Below are positions 1-12,139 of a stretch of 64,000 nt of DNA, piece by piece. The stretch's first letter is position 1, and the number at the start of each line of letters is the position of its first letter. The stretch is taken from assembly GCF_030463535.1 (NCBI RefSeq), contig NC_132901.1:645480-709479 (forward strand). The letters are read 5' to 3'. The stretch is from Salminus brasiliensis (taxonomy: Eukaryota; Chordata; Actinopteri; Characiformes; Bryconidae). A program made the translations under genes and the position numbers. The notes beneath the pieces are model-generated. The model did not search any database, had not been told where the DNA came from, and was given only the letters and a program-made list of their open reading frames with translations.

Positions 1-305
1 CTCACGGTTTCATTTACAGTGTACCCTCCTATCGTTTGGTTCAAGCTCCTTTTTAGTTTCTCCCCGGTTAGTCTCCCCTTTACTCCCGCTTTGCTCCCAA
101 CTCCTCCCAGTCCCAGGTTGTGTTTTGTTCGCCATTTCATTTGTCACTTTTGGGTTTTGTTTTGTCACCATTGCTCACTGTTTGCTGCTTGTTTTGCCCC
201 TGTTTGTCACTTGCCCCTTTCTGTTTCTCCTGGTTGTGTTAATAAATCTGCTTGCTTTGATACCTGCAAGCGTTCATCCCATCTTGGTCTGGCCTAACAT
301 GCTGT
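1..305 (+). mobile_element. LTR fragment, truncated at window edge
   Basis: The last part, around 270-300 (CATCTTGGTCTGGCCTAA), matches the end of the complete solo LTR at 26218-26943 read on its minus strand. An AATAAA lies at about 240, as expected near the 3' end of an LTR. The left part runs off the window. No coding function is seen; the short open frames here are not genes. Confidence 0.45.
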
Positions 306-1020
306 TTTGTGAAATTTTGAACCAAAGGGAAATAATAACTTAAATAACTCAGGTTCCACAATAGACCTGTTTCAACATATTGCCAATGCATTATGACCAT
401 ATAACCTTTAATATAAGGTGAACATGGACGCATGATATCCTTATATTCGGATATGAAGACCAAATTAGCGTGGTTCTGCAGTGCACCTGCACTACTTCAT
501 AATGCCTTTCATAGTACAAACACCTTTGCAGCCTGTTCAAAAGGGGTAGGCCTCTTCCTAGTGGTTATACCGAACAGTAAGTTGTTCATACGATACAGTG
601 TGCACTAATTGGATGGAGTGCACCTTAGGCCAGCGCCTGGGCATCAACAGGGCAGAATTCGTTCTCATTACACATGCCATTACACTAAGAAGGTTTTTAA
701 AGTATTGTCATTTTAAACAATTGCTTTGTTAATACTACTGTTAATAATGTCCATTTGAGGCACCTCTACAACCTTTACAGTATATATGAAACATAACCAA
801 TGGACTTTGTATACCCAAGCCATTAAACCATGCCTGAGATCTACATCACATTCTGCTTTGCATTTGCATTTACCACTTCATTTTAAAACCACGTATAATA
901 TTTAATATTAAATGTTTAGCTCCATAAATCTACCCCATATCATTTAAAGCAGCCAACTGACTCCTGGACAGTTATTAACTACAAAGCAGTCTCAAACTTA
1001 GGAACAGTGCATTTTCAGCA
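306..1020. other. Intergenic, no gene seen
   Basis: AT-rich DNA without a recognisable exon, RNA gene or known repeat. It lies between an LTR fragment and the first copy of the locus-specific upstream element. Confidence 0.4.
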
Positions 1021-3530
1021 GATCTGAGATCAGTCAGTCAAGACAATCAGGGTGAGGTGTCCTGGCATGGCCTGAGCTGCAGAGCCTCGCTGTGGTTTTC
1101 CTGTTTTGCATGTCTGAACTGCTACTGGTGAGCTCTCGGACTCAAGAGGAGATGTGGTGAAGATAGAAGATCAAACGTCTTGGTTTATCTGATGTTACAA
1201 TCAGAAAAACAACAATGTTTCCAAAGCATTTCAGCATGAGCATGTGATTGGGTACAGCTGCTTCTGTCTTGCATCTCGTTTTAATGTCCAGGAATTCAAC
1301 GAAGACACTAATGACCAGTATATGTGTTTCCCTATATATATAATAAATGGTATATGTTTATTAATGCTGCTCAGTGTTAATTGTGCATTACTTTACTGTT
1401 CATGAAAGGCCTATGAAGGTATTGTTTAAAACAGATACTGGGTCAGATCTTCCTCCTAACCAGGTCTAAAAAAAATTAGCCTCCCACAGTGCAGAACTGA
1501 TGTGAGATCAGTCAGTAAAGACAGCAAGCATTTGGTGGTCTGATGTGGTCTGAGCTGTAGGCCCTCACTGTGGGTTTCCTGTTTTCGTGTGGGGGAGGAG
1601 AACTTCACTTTGACTAACCACATACCTCTCCTTCAAACCCCCCAAAGCATTCTGGGAAATGTATACAATCTAAAACACAAGTGGACTCATGACTTCATGC
1701 TTGCTTATTTGATGACCCTCATCTTTTCTTCTGCCTAACTGAAGGCCAGATTAGGTCTTATTAGAGCATCTCTTCCTGTTTTTAGTTGATGCACTAAGAG
1801 GACCTGGGAGGGGCAATGGGAGGGGATAACTGAGTTTTAGTGATGTTGGCTGGAACTCAAGTTGGAGCTCACCAATATACACTGAACTGTTGCGCTCAAT
1901 TAGGAATGGCAGTTGGGGTGTTGCTGAGCCTAAACGGCATCACGTGTAACTGTTAGAGTCCTCAGCCAATTGTGAACATGATGTGTTGGCCTGGTTGCTG
2001 ACACAAAATCCCCTGCAGGCACCAGCAAGGTGGGATGAACCAACATCAGATTCATGCAGAACCACAGGAGGCTCACTTCTAGACAATTGGGTTTAAAGGC
2101 CCAAGTCTCACTCATCTCTCAATTCGTCCACATGGAATCTTCTATGGATGAGTCTCTTGGAGAGATTCAACAAGGACCCAGTACTGAACATCAAATGAAT
2201 AGTTTCTAAACAAAGCTCTAAATCTGTGAGGTGCAGCAACTTTCACCAAAGAGCCCCGAGAGTGGTTCTTTAGCTCGTCATCTAAGAAACTGAGGCTGGG
2301 AGACTGGGGTGACCATCCTGATCTAGCCTAGCTCATTGGATTACTGAACTCAGAAGATCTATCACTATCATCAGTAACATGTATAGCTCTTTGAAGTCAA
2401 GCTGAGTAAAACTATATGTTTGATCACTTGGTCAAAATGTTCATAAATAGGTCTCAATGTGAAGGATAGTTGGTTTTAAATGTGAGATCAGTCAATGTGG
2501 CCTGAGCTGCAGGGCCTCGCTGTGGTTTTCCTGTTTTTGCAGGTCTGAACTTTGATGCTGCTGTGCTCTCAAGCTTGTGATCATGTTGGGGAGGGAGGTG
2601 TGGGGGAGGTGAATCTTCACATATATTTGTATAGATGCATGCCAGTCAGAACTAAGCCTGTATGTATATTCAATGTAGTTGTAGCTATAAGGGTGCACTT
2701 GCAGCACATTGACCTGCAGGTCATCAACTGATTAACCTGTGTGCTCAAAAATAACATTACGTAACATTGCCTAATATTGTGAAGGTCCATCTTGTGCTGT
2801 CAAAACATCTCTGACCTGTCAAGGCATGAACCTCATAAGCCCTCTGAAGGTGTTCTGTGGTATCTGGCATCAAGACATTGAGCATCAATGAGTCTTGGGT
2901 TCACCAGTTGTCCTTCTTTGGACCATTTATGGTAGGAACTGTCCACTGCATTCCAATGACATGTCACAAGACCTCCCTGATGTTTTGGAGATGTTCTGAC
3001 CGTCATCTAGCCATCACCATTCTCGTCAAAATGGCCCTGATTCTTATGCTTGACCATTACTTTTCTTTCCAATGCTTCAACTTCAAGAACTGACTGTTCA
3101 CTCAGATAAGATAAGATATCCACCCCTTGACGGGAGCCACTGGAACCAGATTGTCACTGTATTCACTTCACTTGCTAGTGGTTTTAAAGGACATGGCCTG
3201 CACATGTATGGTTGAGGTGTCTATGCATGGTGAGTTGCTGTTTGACACTGCATGTTTATGAGGTGGCCATTGTTAACCACAGATGTTTCCATGACTCAGT
3301 GTGAGTGTTTCTGGGGGGGACAACTTCTTAAGTTCTATATCACTCATCACATACCAGTTTCATATGGCAGTGAAATCATATATGTGCACATATATAGTCT
3401 TGGATCAGTTTTAAACAGGTGTGAAAGTTACCTCTGCACAGTGCAGAACTGATGTGAGATCAGTCAGTAAAGGGAACCAGTGTGGTGGTCTCAGGGCCTC
3501 ACTGTGGGTTTTCTGTTTTAGTCTGTGCTG
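1021..3530 (-). repeat. Four copies of the receptor-locus upstream element
   Basis: Copies at about 1021-1140, 1500-1603, 2480-2580 and 3450-3530 share GAGATCAGTCAGTAAAGACA, then CTGAGCTGCAGGGCCTC and GTGGGTTTCCTGTTTT on the plus strand. In receptor orientation the core is AAAACAGGAAACCCACAGTG. Elsewhere the element lies upstream of receptor promoters, so these copies suggest that a receptor gene once lay, or still lies, to the left. A Tc1-like relic sits inside the interval. Confidence 0.5.
2740..3190 (-). mobile_element. Tc1-like transposon relic
   Basis: The sequence resembles the common teleost Tc1-like element: a CCTAATATTGTG end, CATGTCACAAGACCTCCCTG and AACTGACTGTTCACT, then GTATTCACTTCACTTG. 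Reverse-complemented, these encode parts of a Tc1 transposase helix-turn-helix region. Large internal deletions and stops show that it is dead. Related relics lie near 4345, 36300 and 44935. Confidence 0.6.
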
Positions 3531-3834
3531 CAGAGCTAGCACAGGATGCATACAGCTACTGAGCTAGCATGACTAACTTAAATGCATTGTTTAGATGAAG
3601 CTATTTTTGTAATTCCTCTTTATATATCTTTAAGCAAACAGCCACCAAAAAAACATGGTATAGAGTCCAAAAATCCAAACAACAGAGAAACAAGGGGAAA
3701 AAATGGAAATTGGAAATTTGGGGGCAAAAGAACACAAAATGTGGGGAAAAACACAACATATTTAATGGTCCAAATGATGTAGTCAATCTGTTCAGGTTTA
3801 ATCCATCCAAAATGATTAGTATGGTTAATGATTG

Positions 3835-5350
3835 TCCTCTTGATCTCCAGAATCCCCAGAAGAGCAACATTCTGTTGACCTCAAAATATATGATATCAGA
3901 GCCCTCCACCTTCTTCTTCTTCTTCAAACATTTCTGTCCAATGAGATCCAATGAAACATAACACACATCATCTTCTCCAAACTGCTGCTGAATTAAGCGA
4001 CATTCACAAAACGTAACGCAGGGAGATCTCTTCAGATGTTTGAATGTTTGAGATGTTTGAGTTGTCATGGGTCTATATGCAAGCCTTTGAGAAAGAAACT
4101 ATGAAGAACCAATACAAATTCTCATCATTGATGGAGAGAACCTTTGTATATGGTTCTTCAAAGTAATGGTTCCTAACCCTGGCCCCACGCTGTTCCATTT
4201 CCTTCTCACCTTTTCTGCTTTTCCAATTCATATTCCTCCTATTCCTGTCATCATTAATCTCCACTGTCGATAAAATGAAACAAAAAAAAAACATTCATAT
4301 CAATGTTGGAACAGTGGTTTAAACTCAGAAGGTTGTGGGTTCAAACTTTTCTGGCACCAAGACATTGAGCATCAATGAGTCTTGGGTTCGCCAGTTGTCT
4401 TCCTTGGAACCACTGTTGGTAGGGACTGTCTACTGCATACCAGGGACATGTCACAAGACCTCCCTGATGTTTCGGAGATGTTCTGAACGTCACCTAGCCA
4501 TCAAACTTAGTTCAAACTGAGTTCCATGGAGTAAAAAAAAAAAAGTACCATCAGTTCTGCAGATGCCCACAGAGGTATACAGAGGTTGAGGACAGCAGTG
4601 AGGAGATACGAACACACCCAGGACACACACTGACCAGCAGTATCCTGCAGACACTACAGTCTGATATCGGAGGGAAGGTGCTTCTGAAATAAGAGAACTG
4701 GGTAATCAGGTGATTAAGCCCAGGGTGCAAAGCCTGTTTTACACAGTCCACATGGCTATTCAGGACATTCTTAAGCCGAAAATGGTTTAGCGATGGAAAC
4801 GTCTTGAAAATGGTTCCTTTTTCAGTGTTCTATAGCGTCTCCAATTTCCATGCCCCTTTAAAGAAACATTCTGGACATTTCTTTGGGAAAATGGCTTTAA
4901 TATGAAAGTAAAAACAGTAAAAGAAAGACTTGTAGATCAGAGTTAGTGATCTCACCATGCAAGGCAAGTCAGGTGGTCAACTGTTTTCATAATTATAAGC
5001 ATCCTCATAGTGAATACCTGTACTGGTATAGACCCAGGTCTGATTCAGAGACGTTGACGTTCTTCAGCAGCAGATCACAGGTTTGGTTTTAGGGATCCAA
5101 ACAGCTGTGAAATAAAATTTCATGCTGAAACAATGAGGGAAGGTTGATGCTCATGTGAGCAGTTTCCAAATTGAATTCTATTGAATTATCTTCTGAAAAA
5201 CAGTCACTGTAGAGAGTGACAATTCTGGTGTGACTCTCATCTCCACATCTCCTCCAATGATCCTAGAGAACAAAACACCTGAAACACCTGGTAACGGTCT
5301 TTATAGTGGATGCACAGATGTCTGTGTTGAGTTGTGATTGGTCCATGTCA
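3835..5350 (-). pseudogene. VR-psi1: decayed V-set/ITIM receptor
   Basis: Four receptor exons can be traced. The V exon starts near 5278 (VLFSRIIGGDVEMRV), then frameshifts before the VTLYSDC strand, has in-frame stops and has lost the Y-Y-C cysteine. The TM exon at about 4550-4683 reads SDCSVCRILLVSVCPGCV and then hits a stop. A possible exon 4 lies at about 4178-4263. The tail exon near 3985 keeps G-E-D-D-V-C-Y-V-S-L-D-L and I-I-Y-F-E-V but has lost the usual stop. The signal exon is missing: the promoter-like CCAAT motif (5337-5341) is only about 60 bp from the V exon. A Tc1 relic splits the gene. I judge it non-functional, though the tail ITIMs are strikingly intact. Confidence 0.75.
4345..4510 (-). 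mobile_element. Tc1-like transposon fragment
   Basis: Shares GACATTGAGCATCAATGAGT and CAAGACCTCCCTGATGTTT with the relic at 2740-3190. It is a transposase-coding fragment inserted in the decayed receptor psi1, between its exon 4 and TM exon. Confidence 0.55.
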
Positions 5351-5479
5351 GTGGAAAATACAATATCAGCATATATATAACCACATGTAAACACAGCCCA
5401 AGCCGTCTTATTGGTCAATTGTTTTTATGAAGAATCTTCACTGAGGTGGTGGGTTACACCTGATTGGTCCATGTGACTG

Positions 5480-7480
5480 AAGCTACATTAAGTGGTCAAT
5501 TTAATCTTTCTTCCTTAATCGTTCTGTACAGAATAAAGGCATTACATTCTACCCTAAGTGGCCAAGTGGTTAGTTCTGGAGACCCCCTTAACATAAATCA
5601 TCTGAAATTCCAGTTTCCCAGACTGCACCCAGGCCTACACTGGAGATTATTCAATGCTCAAAGCAGTGCAGCACAACAATGCAGTTTAAATCTGATGCAT
5701 GACCATCACATGATATTTGACATCACCTTCAATCAAATAAGGCACCCTTGAGAAGTCATAGACTGTTGCCAAACAAGACTGTTGGCATTTCTGTAAAAGG
5801 TATAAAGCTGATTGGGCAGATTTGGGGGATGCCATATACCTCAAGTCAGTCTTATATGTTTACAAAGAAAGAGCCTCATTGTGGGATTCCAGTTGCAGGG
5901 TGGCTAGACTATGGAGGTAGAAAAGGAGGGGTTCCCCATTGTAGATTACTATACGACTCCAATTCAGTCCACACCAGAAATGGCTCTGACTTCTGGAAAA
6001 GCCCTATTTAACCCAGATGACCTACCATTTCTGTCTGTTCTGAATTACTGGTGACTATTCTGTAGCATCAGGAGGATTTTGCTGACTCAATCAGACCATG
6101 GGCGAGAATCTATTCTTGTGAGCAGCACAGAATTAGTGTAGAATTACAAAAGGTTCCTGGAGGATACCAGTCCACCCCTGCCGAAGTTTGCCATGTTTGA
6201 GGAAGCACAGGCTTGGGAAGATCGATCAAATCAATGTATAGTCTTACGTCTTACTTGTGTAAACACCACCTGGAGCTTCAAAAAAACTACAAGGGTCACT
6301 TTTAGTGTTTCCTTGTGAAAGTCATTGGGTCTCCACCAGAGATCCACAGATTTCCCTAGAGATCTTTCTGGAGGATGGATTCCCACAGCAGGCCAGTGCT
6401 TATAGCAACTCCAGTAGTCTTGAAGAGACACACCATGGCACCTTGGGATGTAGAGCCTCTGGAAACTGCTCCCTGGCTGAGGGCTGACATGGTTATTATA
6501 TATTAGTGGACATCGTGGCTCCATTGAGTCCCTTTGTGCTGTTAAACCCAGGGGTGGTGTTGGAGTCAATTGGTGACCATTAGTTATAAATGCATGGATA
6601 TTAACTGGATATTGCAGCTGCTTTACTTTATACATAACTGTACGTTTGCACCACATCAGTGTTGATGCATATCGGTGTCAAGGTCTGAAAATCTTGCGCT
6701 AGTATTGTGGGTTCACTCTGGGGCAGAATAAGCAGATACTCTTGATTAACTCTGACTTTAAGAAACTTATTTCAATAATAGAGCACAAAATAACAAAACA
6801 GATGTACTGCTGGTACTCATCACCTACATCTATACCATACATGCCATCACATCAGGCATCTGCTCCAGAGGCCTGCATGTGGCCATGAAGAGGCTTTCGA
6901 TGGACATGCCTTTAAGGCCAGTTGAACACATCCAAACCTAGTCCATAGATGAAATCTGACGATTTAATATGCTTGATTGATGATTATGCTTGATTGTACC
7001 AACTGGTTTCAAGCTAAATTGTAGCAGTTCTGGCCATCTGTGGTCCAGAAAATACAACCCCAGTACTCCATCAGTGCCCCAACAGGTGCTTTGGTGGATT
7101 GTTATGAGCAGGTTGATCCCTTCTCTCTTCAGAGCCTGAAGAACCTCCAGGCTTTCATGAGCCTTCATTTTTTTTTTGGTTCAGGAAAACACCTGGAAAA
7201 GATAAGAGGACCTACTGGAGAACAGCTCTCTGTATGTTCAGGCAAGAGGATCTGTTTGCTCAGTGCCTAGATACTTTGGTCCACAGCTTCCAGCAGACCC
7301 TACAAGCTGAGAGATGGGAAAGAACTGGGGTGTCCAGCATCCAAAATCCGAAACCAACCACAAACATAGGTGCTCAAACAGGCCAGAGTGAATGATCTGA
7401 CCAAGACAACCAAGTGACTCTGCTTCCATAATGATGAATGTTCTGAAGGATTGTAACTGTTATCTTTGGTGCTTCTTTTT
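5480..7480. other. Intergenic, no gene recognised
   Basis: Two kilobases between the two decayed receptors. The longest open frame (141 codons on the minus strand at 6231-6656) has no domain I recognise and no flanking splice signals that I can support. The stretch is probably old repeat DNA. Confidence 0.4.
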
Positions 7481-7499
7481 CTTTCATGTAGACCTTAGT

Positions 7500-8215
7500 G
7501 ATATAGACCCAGGTCTAATTCAGAGATGTTCTTCACCAGCACATCAGCAGTTGTTTGGAATGATTCCACATAACAGAATAACATGGAAGAACTCCATGTA
7601 ATGATGCTCAAGATGCTCATGTGAGCAGTTCCTAAACCAAGCTGGTCTGATTCTCATCTCCACATCTGCTCCAGAGATTCTGGAAAGTGGAAAAACAACA
7701 TTTCATTAAAACTCTGTTAGAAACTCTGACCAAAGCTTTGGAGATGCTCCAAGCTTCTCCTTCCAATGTCACATTGTATACATATACTTACCTGGACATC
7801 TACCTTCTACGTCTTTTTGACTTCTAAGTTCTTACATCCCACCACCTCCACATCTCCCCTGGTTCTGATCATTCTGGAAGTCAGATCTCCAGTCCATGTT
7901 CCCGGAGTTCTTGTCTTTCCCATTTTCATCCATTCTTTCAATTTCAATTTTGAAGTCATAGTCCAAAGGTGTTGTGAGTCTTCTTGTACAGAAAGTCACA
8001 ATAGCAGATGTTGTTTCTCTGTAAAACACTAAATAAAGGTATAAAATAGAAGAAAACTTTAGAAGATTACATCAAAGAAGCAGATGTGGAAGTTTACTTA
8101 CACATGAGAGTGACTCTTGATCTCTCCATCTCAGAGAGCAGTGCTGGGTGGCTGGCGGTGGTGAGGGTGTTTGAAGCGGATGTGTGTGCTGAGCTCTGAT
8201 TGGTCCACATCAGCC
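7500..8215 (-). pseudogene. VR-psi2: receptor pseudogene (signal and V exon remnants)
   Basis: The signal exon (8102-8129) begins MERSRVTLM with a good GTAAGT donor but is nine bases shorter than the 37-nt exon of intact genes. The V exon remnant (about 7500-7680) keeps ISGADVEM and AWFRNCSHE, but a deletion removes the B-strand cysteine region between them and stops follow. The TM and tail exons are not found. Upstream, the promoter has CCAAT (8199-8203) but a changed CRE (ACATCA at 8207-8212 in place of ACGTCA). It lies between psi1 and VR1. Confidence 0.7.
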
Positions 8216-8554
8216 CACCCCTGAGAATCACCAGTTTCCTGGCTGGCCTGTTTTTAAAAAAGATCATCTTATATTTGGAGGTGTGTTTTTAGTTTTCTCA
8301 CATTTTGAGGAAACTGTTGGAGCACAGTAACTACAGAGGTTTACCTGGGCTCAGAACATCAGCTAATCATCAATCAAGTCAATAAACGAGTTGATTTTAA
8401 TGTTTCAAACCAGGGTTATTAATAAAATATCCAGAAATCCAGACCTCCAGGAGTTGAAATCCACCACTCCAGTGCTTTACCAGTAATCAGTAAGTAAGCA
8501 ACTGTCTTGCAGTTAAGTAGGCCTTGCAGTTTTTAAGGATAGCCTCTTATTGGA

Positions 8555-8940
8555 TGTGAGATCAGTCAGTAAATGCTTTCAGTGTGATCTGACCTGATCT
8601 GGTGGTCTCGGCAGCAGGGCCTCTCTGTGGGTTTCCTGTTTTCGCAGTTTAGTCCTCAAGGCCCCTCCCATGCGATTCTTCTCTTGTCTTAGTTTATCTG
8701 ATGTCATTACACTCTGGACATAGCTTCTGTTTGTCTCTGTATATCTATGACTATGACAGACTTTGCAAACAAACCACAGACGGTTCCATGACTATCTGTG
8801 AATGGATTGCTGATGTAGTGCCATTTGAGCTCAGTTTTATCATCTCCAATGGCTTTTGACCTTACTGTCAAAAGCTGTCTTACTGTGGGTTTCCTGTCTT
8901 AGTGTGGCTATCAGAACTTCAGTGTGGGGGAGGAGAATAA
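8555..8940 (-). promoter_or_regulatory. Locus upstream element, two copies (above psi2)
   Basis: Copy one (8555-8645) has GTGAGATCAGTCAGTAAA, GCAGGGCCTCTCTGTGGG and TTTCCTGTTTTC. Copy two (about 8860-8940) keeps TTACTGTGGGTTTCCTGT and GTGGGGGAGGAGAAT. It begins about 0.35 kb upstream of the psi2 promoter, the same side as in the intact genes. A regulatory role is inferred from this recurrence only. Confidence 0.4.
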
Positions 8941-9564
8941 TCACTGCTCACATTGACATCACAGATTTCACATGAACCCACCCCATGTTTCCCTAACTGC
9001 TTAAACAGGTATTGCTAAGACAAACAAGCAGCTTTTCCCATTGATCAGGCCTTCAGGAATTGGACTGAATGTTTTAGGTATCAGATTAACCACTAACATC
9101 AGTAGGACATCACAGAGGAATCAACTAATCCCATTCTGATTTACAGGTGCTGGAGTACCTAGACACTGGAGGTTCTAGATGTAGGCTATTAGTATAAGCA
9201 GGTTTCGTTCAGTTGTTCGAAGTTCCTTGTCTGGACTCTTTACTGAAGGAGTCAAGGTAAAACTGCAACAGACCAGCTTTTACAAGGTTTCAATCCAGAA
9301 CCACAGAGTTAGTTAGTCTCTGTCTGTGGTGCTGAAACCACTGCAGACACTATATGTATGTAAGAGCCATATGCCTTATGTCCCTGTATCAGGGAGATGG
9401 ACCACAGTGACAGTTTGAGGTCCAGTCCAGTCCAGTCCAAGTTAGCAGTTGGGCTAAGAGGTGGTTTAGGGCAAGCGTTGGCCTTGTAGTAGAGATTTGA
9501 TGTGAGAAAATTTGAGCAGCACCTCAAACAGTTCAAACAGCAGCATTCAGGAGTTCGATTCAGC

Positions 9565-9570
9565 TTTATT
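9565..9570 (-). terminator. VR1 poly(A) signal
   Basis: AATAAA on the minus strand, about 280 bp after the VR1 stop. It sits in the context CAGCTTTATTAGATTTCAGT, which is shared with VR3 and largely with VR2, VR4 and VR5. Confidence 0.5.
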
Positions 9571-9847
9571 AGATTTCAGTGAAATTATCAAACATTATCG
9601 AACAAAACTCCTTAAAATACATAACCAGCACTGTCAAAGGTCCTACAATTGCTGACTTTCATCAGATAAGATGTTAACATCTGCGAGAGATAATGCCATG
9701 CAGATAGAGTACACATGCTTCTCAAATCTCAAAACTCAAGAACAAACGACATGACATGAAGCTAACATTGAAAACAGACCTGAAACTAAATCAAACTCCA
9801 ACACTGCTGACCTTCTGAACCCTGAAAGAATGCTCTCCTCAGAAGAT

Positions 9848-11373
9848 CTACACTCTCTCAGTTTTAACCTCAGAATAAGTGCTGACATCAGAGCTCTCAA
9901 CGTTCTTCTTCTTCTTCTTCTTCAGACGTTTCTGTCCACTGTTTGGGAGATCCAACGTAGCGTAACAAACATTCTCACCTCCGGCCTACAGAGATGTAGA
10001 AGCATCATATTAATGAAGCACACTGAGATCACTGTAAGTGCTGGTAAAGTGCTGTAGACTGTAGAGTAAGTGTGAATGCATGCTGTACCTCGTTACTCTT
10101 CCTCATCTTCATGTTCTCTCGTTGTTCTGCTCTACAGTCAGCTGTTACGATTAGGAAGAACATGAGGATAGTCAGATAGGCTCACGTTACGGTGACTACG
10201 ACTCTACCATGCATTCAAATCAGAGAAAGAGAGAGAGAGAAAGTACCTTTGGTTCTGGTTCTGCAGATGCAGTACACACAGGTGGAGGAGATCAGTGAGG
10301 AGAGGAGAACACACACTGGACACACACTGACCAGCAGCTTCCAGCAGATGCTACAGTCTGATACAGGAGGGCAAGGGCTGGGTTGGGGTTGGCTGGTACA
10401 GGGAACGGTCATGTCTGAAATAATTGAGAAAGAAACTAAGTTAATTAGCATCCAAATCTGTTTGAGGCACTAATGAATGATCTAACAGTATTTGGCTTTA
10501 ACTTCGAGTCCAAGACTATGAGAGTCCAGACCAAGTATACCCAACAGCAGAGACCACGTCAAGCCCAAATATTATGTCCAAGTTCACTAAAACTGTGGAA
10601 GAACCTTTTAAGATACTTTGAGGTCCTTCAAGAAAATGATTTTGGAAAGAAAATGTTCCTTGAAGGTTCCTCAAAGCACTTTAAGAGAATCTTCCACAGT
10701 TTCAAACTGAAGAACCTCCAAAGGTTCCTCAATGATCGTATACTTTTAACAGTGTACAAATACTATGTAGACCAACACATGTCTGAGAGATTAGACAAAG
10801 CATGGTGCATCCAAGGCTGACTGTAAAACAACAGCACTAGAATGAGAGAGTAAAACTGAGTAATCTTACCAAGGAAAGAGAGAAAAGTGGTTCTGTTTCC
10901 ATCCTGATAAATATCTTCATTGACCTTATCTCCACTTCTATTCTTGCAGACCTTTGTCTGATGTAGAGCACAGTAGTACAGACCCAGGTCAGATTCAGAG
11001 ACGTTCTTCACCAGCAGATCGTAAGTGTTGTTGGATTGATTCCACACTACAGAGTACTGTGAAGAAAAATCAAGACCAGAACTATCTGCTGATATGACGA
11101 GAGGTGGTTGATGATCATGTAAGGATTTTCTCAACCACTTTAATATAAATCTAGCTTTCCAAACACAGTCGCTGTGGAGAGTGACATTGTCACCTGGTCT
11201 CACTCTCATCTCCACGACTCTTCCAGAGGTGCTGGAGAACCGAACACCTGAAACACCAGCAACACTTTAGATGAAGCCGTTTAAGGTATTCCTAACCAGG
11301 TTCTGTTGAACGGGTATTACTGGACAGTTTACTTACCCAAGAGAACGAGGAGAACAGCATGAAATCTCTCCAT
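9848..11373 (-). CDS. VR1: V-set Ig, ITIM-bearing inhibitory receptor
   Basis: Exons in coding order: 11337-11373, 10870-11247, 10247-10414, 10089-10141, 9848-9985, giving 257 residues. All introns have GT-AG ends and the phases agree. Residues 1-21 are a signal peptide (MERFHAVLLVLLG). The V-set domain (about 22-137) has VTLHSDC, the C-strand tryptophan in KWLRKS, ESDLGLYYCA and a J-like G-N-R-T-T. Exon 3 codes a short Pro-rich stalk and a Cys-rich membrane segment (about 165-188) without a buried charge. The tail has two ITIMs: VCYATL (Tyr220) and STYSEV (Tyr249), joined by a lysine run. Known ITIMs recruit SHP phosphatases, so an inhibitory surface receptor of leukocytes is inferred. The family name is not known to me; NITR or NILT relatives are possible. 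Its near twin is VR3. Confidence 0.82.
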
Positions 11374-11437
11374 CTCAGAGACTGGTGCTGGGGGGCTGAT
11401 GGTGGTGAGGGTGTTTGAAGCGGATGTGCTTGCTGAG

Positions 11438-11485
11438 ATCTGATTGGTCCACGTCAGTGGAAATTTCTATTTTCGATTACGCCTT
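11438..11485 (-). promoter_or_regulatory. VR1 promoter: CRE + CCAAT module
   Basis: On the minus strand TGACGT (11451-11456) is followed after three bases by CCAAT (11443-11447), about 75 bp above the ATG. The flanking TGATTGGTCCACGTCAGTGG and the adjoining TTTCTATTTTCGATTACG are shared by most genes of the array. CREB/ATF and NF-Y binding is inferred. Confidence 0.55.
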
Positions 11486-12139
11486 ACTCTGTAGTGGTTA
11501 ATACTGCTGTTTAAACAACTCACCAATGAGAGCCATGCAAGCTGATCACATGCTTCCTGACTGGTCACTCCTTAGCAGTGTGGTCTCTGATTTAGACAGT
11601 ATAACTTTTTTGTTCTATTCAGTTGTCTGACTCTGGGTGAGAACCAAAAATGTCTCATAAAGTAAAGATGATCATATTCAGAAGCATTGACACTGAAGAC
11701 GATAGGAGGAAATATTTAAATCAGACCACATGACTTAACGTGTCTACCAGATCCTCAATGAAACTTGCTACAGCAAATTAGCTCAGCCAGGCATATCGAA
11801 GGAGAACTTACTATAGGATTCAGGCCTACTTGACACCTGACCCAGTGTTTCCATCAGTAATTCTCAAACTTGTCACAAAACAATCCAGGCAATTCAGTTT
11901 TTTTTTTTATGTTAATGTATCCTTAAGGAAAACTGTGGGTGGTTTAGGAGGTACTGAGGACTGCTGTAAAACTCCCTGCCTTACATTAGCAGATCACTGT
12001 TTACAGTGACATTTCTGACCCTTTGAACTCGAGCTGTGTGAGACTGTAAGACTGATCATTTCAGACTATAAACTCTAAACTGATTCTATGAACAGTTAGT
12101 TCATAATTCAGTCCCGAATTTAAGAACAGAGAGGTGTGA

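Noticed and set aside
7280-7312. Possible TM-exon scrap of psi2 (CAGCTTCCAGCAGACCCTAC)
   Set aside because: About 20 bp similarity without flanking splice sites or coding frame is too little to call.
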